From Diphasiastrum complanatum (taxonomy: Eukaryota > Streptophyta > Lycopodiopsida > Lycopodiales > Lycopodiaceae), in contig CM055113.1 in NCBI GenBank assembly GCA_029204225.1, positions 17,708,445-17,772,444 of the forward strand: 64,000 nt of DNA, read 5' to 3'. Below the pieces are notes generated by a model. The model worked only from the letters and a program-made list of their open reading frames with translations. It was not told the origin of the DNA and did no database searches. The translations under genes and the position numbers were made by a program. Shown one piece after another: positions 58,819-64,000 of the stretch (within the stretch, counting starts at the first letter, position 1; each line of letters opens with the position of its first letter).

Positions 58819-60075
58819 TGATCAAAAAATCGTATGCTTGAAAATCTGAGGCAAGAGCACAATGGCATACATCTGATGAAAAAATCTAACTCTTCACTAT
58901 GAGAAATGAATGTCAGAAATAATTCTAAGTATTCAGTATGGGAAAAAGAGGCTACTCTCAAGTAAAGAGAGAGAAAATCAAGCATGAATAACTAGGGTAG
59001 ACAGAGAATGAGTTCAAAACACCAAAATCTCAATATTCACAATATGGCAAAACATGCCCAGCTTTCCCTACATGAGAGAGACTCAAATTCCTATAGTGGA
59101 GTCAACTCATAAAACTGCCTAGACATGTGTAGATCATTGAAACTATTTTGCATGTTGCATGCACTGATTGCATGTGGCTTGCATACATACAATATGACTT
59201 TGCATGTTATCTAAACTACTGCATGTCATCAAAATAGAACCTATCTAGCTCAAATCCGAGCTACACTAGAAGGATATGTGCTCAATTCACACTCCTTTTA
59301 TGTACAACATGAAATTTAGTGGAAATCACCATGGACATGGCCCCAAACTCGAGATAGGAAGATAATATTTTAATAATCTTCACACTCCTCCTTAGAATTT
59401 ATGTTCCTATTGACATAGATTTCAAAATTAGGCCAAGGTTTGATCTCATCTTCATAAAGACATTCTTGAGTAGAGGTTTGGTGAGAAGATCTGCAACACA
59501 ATCTGAAGATGAAACATGTTCCAATGAGATCTCTCTCCCAAAGACTTTTTCTCTTACAAAATGATGAGCCATTCCAATTGCTTGCTCCTTGCATGAAAGA
59601 CTAGATTATTCGCAAGAGCCTAAGCAGAAATGTTATCATTCTTGATAATTGGAAGATCTTCATCTGCATAACACTTTAGCTCCAAAAGTAGCCTTTTGGT
59701 CCATAAAACCTCCTTAGTTGTGGTTGTAAGAGATTTGTATTCAGCTTCACAGAATGATAAGGAAATAGTTGTCTATTTCGTTGAAAGCCAAGAAACCAAG
59801 TTTCCTCCAAGAAATATAGTGTAAGCACTTGTGGATTTTCTATTTAACCTGTCTCCTACAAAATTTGAATCTGAAAAAGCAATTAAAGTCATATCTTCTC
59901 TTTCATAGAATAATCCATAATCCAGGTAGAAGATAGATACCTCAAGACTCTTTTAGCCAACTTCCAATGATATAACTTTGGATCCTGCATGTGTTGACTT
60001 AGCTTATGAACACAAAAGCTTAGATCAAGCCTAGTCACTGTTAACCAAGTAAGTGAGCCAATAAGACTCTTCAAT
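58819..60075 (-). mobile_element. Copia V: RNase H region and 3' LTR
   Basis: On the minus strand: an RNase H part with FCVHKLSQHMQDPKLYHWKL and YLSS (about 59,900-60,075), and AHHFVREKVF, VADLLTKPL and MRSNLGLILKSM (59,400-59,600). An AAGGAGGAG purine tract and an LTR starting TGTGAAGATTATT at 59,384 follow. The LTR extends down to about 58,840, where its end is unclear. It is a broken 3' fragment. Confidence 0.82.
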
Positions 60076-60410
60076 ATGCTGAAGAAGGAGTCTCGCCGAA
60101 CGCCAGTTCATGAGATGCCAGAAACCTTCAAGAACTATACCTTAGACAACGTAGTAATTATGATGTCTCAAGCTCAACGAGAACCTGATCAAAATCAAGA
60201 ACCAGTGAAACAAGTCTTCGAAGGACCCGTGCTAACGCAACCTATGAATCTAGTTGAGACAAGAGAAGAAGAAAAGATCGTGCATGTGGGAGAACAGTTA
60301 ATGCCCACTCAATTCAAAAGACTACGTTCATTATTGGTGGAATACAAGAATTGTTTCGCTTGGAATTATAGTGATCTGAAGGATATCCCACCAACCATAG
60401 TATTGTATCT
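60076..60410 (+). mobile_element. Gypsy pol piece (before RT), possible continuation of Q
   Basis: The plus strand reads QFKRLRSLLVEYKNCFAWNY followed by SDLKDIPP, the conserved segment just before Gypsy RT (DVFAW..DMPGI in relatives). It starts abruptly after Copia V. It is a broken fragment. Confidence 0.65.
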
Positions 60411-61150
60411 GCAATCTGATGCTTCCACCTCCCATCAACCCACAGTTACTAACACAACGGCCAGCAAATGCATGCATGGCATCACCCCCTCCTCATCTAG
60501 TCCTACCACCAGATGATGCACTGCATCTCCACAGCCCACCACCACCACTTCCACAGCCACAGTTTCTTCTTCTGCTCAACCCACCACCTCCACTACCACA
60601 ACCCCTCTTCATCCTTTTCTGATGTCCTCTACCTCCGCTCCGGCCTCTTTCACTACTTCCATCATTATTGCTTCATCCATACCCCCTGCTTCTGCCTCTA
60701 CCCCCCTTCTCTAGGTCAACTCCCTTGATTCACAGCTCTCTCTTGACACCCTGTCATGGATGCAACTCATCAATCTCTTGCCACCTTGCCAAGTCTCTTC
60801 ACCTCCCTTGTCTCCATCCATCTTCCGAACCACCCTCCAGTTTTCCTCTGTTTTTACCATTCCTTCTTTCGAATAGTATGCTCTTACGTCTATTTCCACC
60901 ATCGCCAATCCTCTCACACCTCCCATATCTCCAGTGAAGGCTGCCAAGGACGACAAAAACCGTCGTCCGATGATGCATTTGTATAGACAAAAATTTGTAT
61001 CATTACCCCTTTGTGCTGATCTCACCGCACCAGAGGGTATGGCACCACCAGAGAACATGATTGAAGATGATGACACTAGTGTGCAAACCATTCGAACGAC
61101 AACAAAAGTAGCCCCATCAAGTGCCACGATACCGGTTGCTCCACAAATCT
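60411..61150 (+). other. Pro/Ser/His-rich low-complexity stretch
   Basis: CCA- and CT-rich DNA with several overlapping frames giving Pro-, Ser- or His-rich peptides. It could be part of a retroelement gag leader (family R copy 2) or unrelated low-complexity DNA. I recognise no domain. Confidence 0.35.
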
Positions 61151-62770
61151 CACGACGGCCTATCAGACTTTGAAAACCCTCATCCAAGATGCGGTAGTGT
61201 CCAAGACCTCACTGGACAGCCGAGTACTGCAATAGGCCACCAGCAACACCTAGTTGCAAGTGGACCTTACAAAGGTCCAACAAGAATTGATGATCGCTCA
61301 ACAACATGAGCTGGATGGATGGAAGGAGATTTTGAAGTTGTAGCAGAAAGAAGATGGCCAAAATCAGTATATCCAAAGCCTCTTCAAAACAGTCACGGAT
61401 GCTTCTACAAAGGTCCAAGAGCTTCAGACCAAAGCCACACAACATCTCGCACCCCTCCAAGCACAACTTTAAATGTATGAGACGGAAAACACTCGTCTGT
61501 GAGCGAAGGTGCAAGCGTTGCAGAATGAAAAGGCTGCATGGTTAGCTCAATTGGCACTTGATAATAGGCCACTGACTCAGGCAAAAATGAACTTTTCCAA
61601 CATCAGGTGCAGGTTTACAGCCAAACCTTGAACAACTACCAGACGAAGTTTGACAAATACTAAACAAGTGCCAATCAAGAATTCGCCCATGCCAAACAAG
61701 CCTCAAGGCTGTCAGAGGTTCATGGAGCAGAAATCCCAACCAGCCCCCAGTGGTAATTCTAGTGCCACCTATCTTTTATGTTGCACAGGCCGACTCCAGC
61801 CAAGACAAGAGTAAACAAGTAGTAGGGGCAATCAGTCTAGATCATGGCTCGGGATCCCAAGACACCAAAGGAGCCGACACCAAGGGGCAAGATACAGGGC
61901 TAGATATGAGCCAGGCACAAGCCTCATCCTCACAGGGCTCAAGATCAACCTCCGCTAGTTGTGCGTTCAGAAAGCCAACCTCAACAGAGGACAAAATCAA
62001 CTCTTATCTGGCGTAGTTCCCACATGAAAGCTCTCGCAACGGTTGGCAACTTTCAGTAACAATCAAGGAGATCAAGGGAAATGAATTGGCCTATATTCCA
62101 ACCTTAGACGCTCAGCCAGAATGGCACAAAAGATTGTTTGACTGGGACCTGCAGCCAACAGGGCATACATTACCAGTCCTAGGTAGTTACAAGTCAATGC
62201 CCACTACCTCATGTACCCTCGAAGATCTAAATGGGTGGAGTGTGGCACACCCTAGACAAAATCACTATCAACACAAGGAATTGGTCGACGATAGAATCAC
62301 AGTATGGGTGGCAAACGGCCGTAGATGTCATGAGGGCTCTCACTCAGTTTTCACAACAATTTCTCACCTGCCCAGATCCAATAGTCTGCGCGACCGCAAC
62401 ATACGTCCGGGAGAAAGAATTTTAGATGGGAGTCATGACCAAATGGGACAACTTTTTGCCAGCTGTTTGTTTTGATCCCAATACCGCCTTGGTCTCGAAA
62501 AAAGTTGAAGACCAACCACCAGTGGTGCGAGTATACTATAGAGCGAGCTTACTCGGTGATCCTTGGGCAAGCAAATTCCAACAGTGGATCAACCAAGCAT
62601 GGCTAACTGGTGTACATAAGTCATTCCTTACTCAGAAAAACAAGAAAAATCTAGCACAATTGGAATTCATCGAAGACGTCACCGAACATCTCATCCATCA
62701 GAGACGAACCAAGAGAACTTTGTACTGAATCGGCAGAGTGTCGAAGGACTACAGCACTACTTCAGGTCGT
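61151..62770 (+). mobile_element. Family R copy 2, internal remnant
   Basis: Gln-, Lys- and Glu-rich plus-strand stretches look like coiled coil (about 61,250-61,700), followed by a Ser/Gln-rich part (61,750-62,016). A stretch with DWDLQPTGHTLP lies at 62,140-62,175, and the VRVYYRASLLG block (about 62,526) matches 1-1.87 kb. The function is unknown, probably gag-like. It is broken. Confidence 0.4.
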
Positions 62771-62779
62771 GGGTCTTGT

Positions 62780-63100
62780 GGGGGTATGCCCATCATATTG
62801 TAAATAAATAAAATCAAAAAGTAGAAATAGTTGCTCGGGTCGTGGCATCCTACGTGTATAAGCCCATGGCCCAATGAGCACGCAAGTCAAGTTGTAGATA
62901 GAATAAAAAGACTTGGGCCTTATTGTTAATAAAATAAAACTTGAGGCCACAATGTCAAGTTAATAAACTTAGTCTAAAACTTTCAAAGTTGGGTCCATCT
63001 CTCCCTCTTTTTTTCACTACAAATCATGATGTATGTTGGGTTAGTGTAGGGGAGTGTAGTGTTAAAGGTAGTAGTGTTAGTGTAAAGGGTAGAAAGCAAC
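62780..63100 (+). mobile_element. LTR piece of family S, copy 2
   Basis: 62,848-62,965 matches 4,018-4,130: CGTGTATAAGCCC, CACGCAAGTCA, AAGACTTGGGCCTT and GTCAAGTTAATAA. It follows family R sequence directly, so family S may be the LTR of family R. That link is inference. Confidence 0.5.
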
Positions 63101-63657
63101 TAAAGTAGCATCTTAGCATAGTTAGGCTCTATCCAAGTGTTCTAACCCTCTTTGACAGGCGGAAGGGCTGCTCATTGACAAAATCTACACCCTACAAAGC
63201 CTCAATGAGTTCAAGATTGCTATTGACTACAAGATTAGAACTATTTTGCAAAATGTTCTTAGTTTGTCAACTAGTCAAGCTAGTATGCAAAATCTTGACT
63301 TGTGCCTACTTTGTGATCTTGATCTCCATGATCATTATGAGGCATTGATGCCTCAGGTTTCCTCGACTATGGTGTAGTTTTTCTCAAGGAAGAGGAGCTT
63401 TCAATTCAAAGGTCTTTTTCAAACATGAAAGAAATCAAAAGAAAAGGTGCCAAGATGGTGGAATGTTCATCAAGGAAGGTGGCAATGGATCTTCATCAAA
63501 GAAATCCTCTCATGGCTAGGGTGAATTTCCTACTACCACAAGTCCATTGGCTGGTTTTCACAACATATCCATGCTAAATAGTCCATTTAAGAAGCTAGGA
63601 TTGGTATCTTAAGTTTTTTGTTTGATCTAGTATCTCATGAAGCTAATCTTTGAGGAG
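63101..63657 (+). mobile_element. LE2: 3' interior of a second LE element
   Basis: A Cys/His cluster LCLLCDLDLHDHYEALMPQVS (about 63,300-63,360) parallels CILCGHSCCDHYETWRSQVS of LE1. Near 63,510-63,565 the DNA parallels the LE1 3' region (CATGGNTANGGTGAATTTC, then CATTGGCTGNTTTTCACA). It ends in the same TTTGAGGAG purine tract as LE1. It is diverged and its start is unclear. Confidence 0.65.
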
Positions 63658-64000
63658 TGTGAAAAATAGGCAAAATTTAGCTTGATTTTTTGTCATTTTC
63701 ATGTACAAAATGTTCATTAGTACCTTGTACATATTTTGCTAATGTCATTTAAAAATTCAAGAGGCCCCCAACTCTTGTTCTAGTGAGATGCTGACATGTG
63801 TCACAAAATGTAAGGATTGGTATTTTTCTAGTATGCAACCAGATCCACATCTCAATGTCAAATATTGCCCAATCAATTTAAGAGGTGTATATCCTAAAAC
63901 CAATCACATTAAGAGGTGCAAAATATTTGGCCCAATCATGGTTAGAGGTGCAAATCACTTGGCCAATCATATTGTCCAATTCAAGCTATTTGGTCCAATC
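63658..64000 (+). repeat. 3' LTR of LE2, cut by the window edge
   Basis: The LTR starts TGTGAAAAATAGGC after the purine tract, like LE1's TGTGAAAAATGC. It continues as non-coding DNA to the end of the window with repeated CCAATCA phrases (about 63,868-63,995). Confidence 0.7.

Noticed and set aside
60711-61187. Minus-strand 158-residue frame and several overlapping Pro/His-rich frames
   Set aside because: Low-complexity DNA open in many frames on both strands; no domain or conservation to choose one.

Overview
The window looks like repeat-dense nuclear DNA of a land plant. The pointers are several plant-type LTR retrotransposon families with primer binding sites complementary to initiator tRNA-Met (TGGTATCAGAGC and variants), Copia polyproteins in the order gag, protease, integrase, RT, RNase H, a Ty3/Gypsy polyprotein with integrase last, AT-rich spacers, and long (GA)n/(CT)n and (CA)n microsatellites. 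I cannot name the species. I found no convincing host gene, rRNA gene, ordinary tRNA gene, CRISPR array or bacterial-type feature.

Layout. 1-1.87 kb: internal remnant of an LTR-type element, followed by LTR-like DNA with a (GA)n tract. 2.9-3.6 kb: an LTR plus primer site. 4.0-5.8 kb: another LTR/leader family with a triple hairpin array and CpG-rich palindromes. 5.8-10.3 kb: AT-rich spacer. 10.27-15.53 kb: a bounded, fairly young non-autonomous LTR element (TSD TTATA) with one 590-residue ORF and no recognisable pol domains; I call it LE1. 16.5-18.1 kb: LTR, primer site and leader of another element. 19.1-20.6 kb: a Copia piece and a hairpin-rich LTR-like stretch. 20.6-25.4 kb: a minus-strand Copia (family F, copy 1) whose integrase frame runs on into 362 unrecognised residues. 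26.3-30.4 kb: a plus-strand Gypsy, then a Copia RNase H piece. 31.2-32.6 kb: a complex tandem array of fold-back motifs and two long (CT)n tracts. 33.2-41.8 kb: a second F copy, split by a 5.8 kb composite insertion (34,582-40,376, TSD GATCT). That insertion holds Copia family K plus a tiny TRIM-like element whose LTRs each carry a 71-nt tRNA-like cloverleaf. 42.67-48.37 kb: a bounded minus-strand Copia (D, TSD GTCAA). 48.4-50.4 kb: spacer. 50.4-52.8 kb: Copia N. 54.0-62.8 kb: nested Gypsy and Copia pieces. 63.1-64.0 kb: the 3' part of a second, diverged LE element (LE2) running off the window.

Relationships. The coding-type sequence belongs to parasitic elements, most of them broken fossils. 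Nesting is direct at one site (K composite inside F), shown by a perfect 5-bp target duplication. By eye the two D LTRs differ at roughly one site in ten over the part compared, against about 26 of 831 for LE1, so D is clearly older. The least ordinary signals are the LE family with its duplicated-domain ORF, the tRNA-like TRIM, the unknown module behind the F integrase, and two separate tandem arrays of hairpins.
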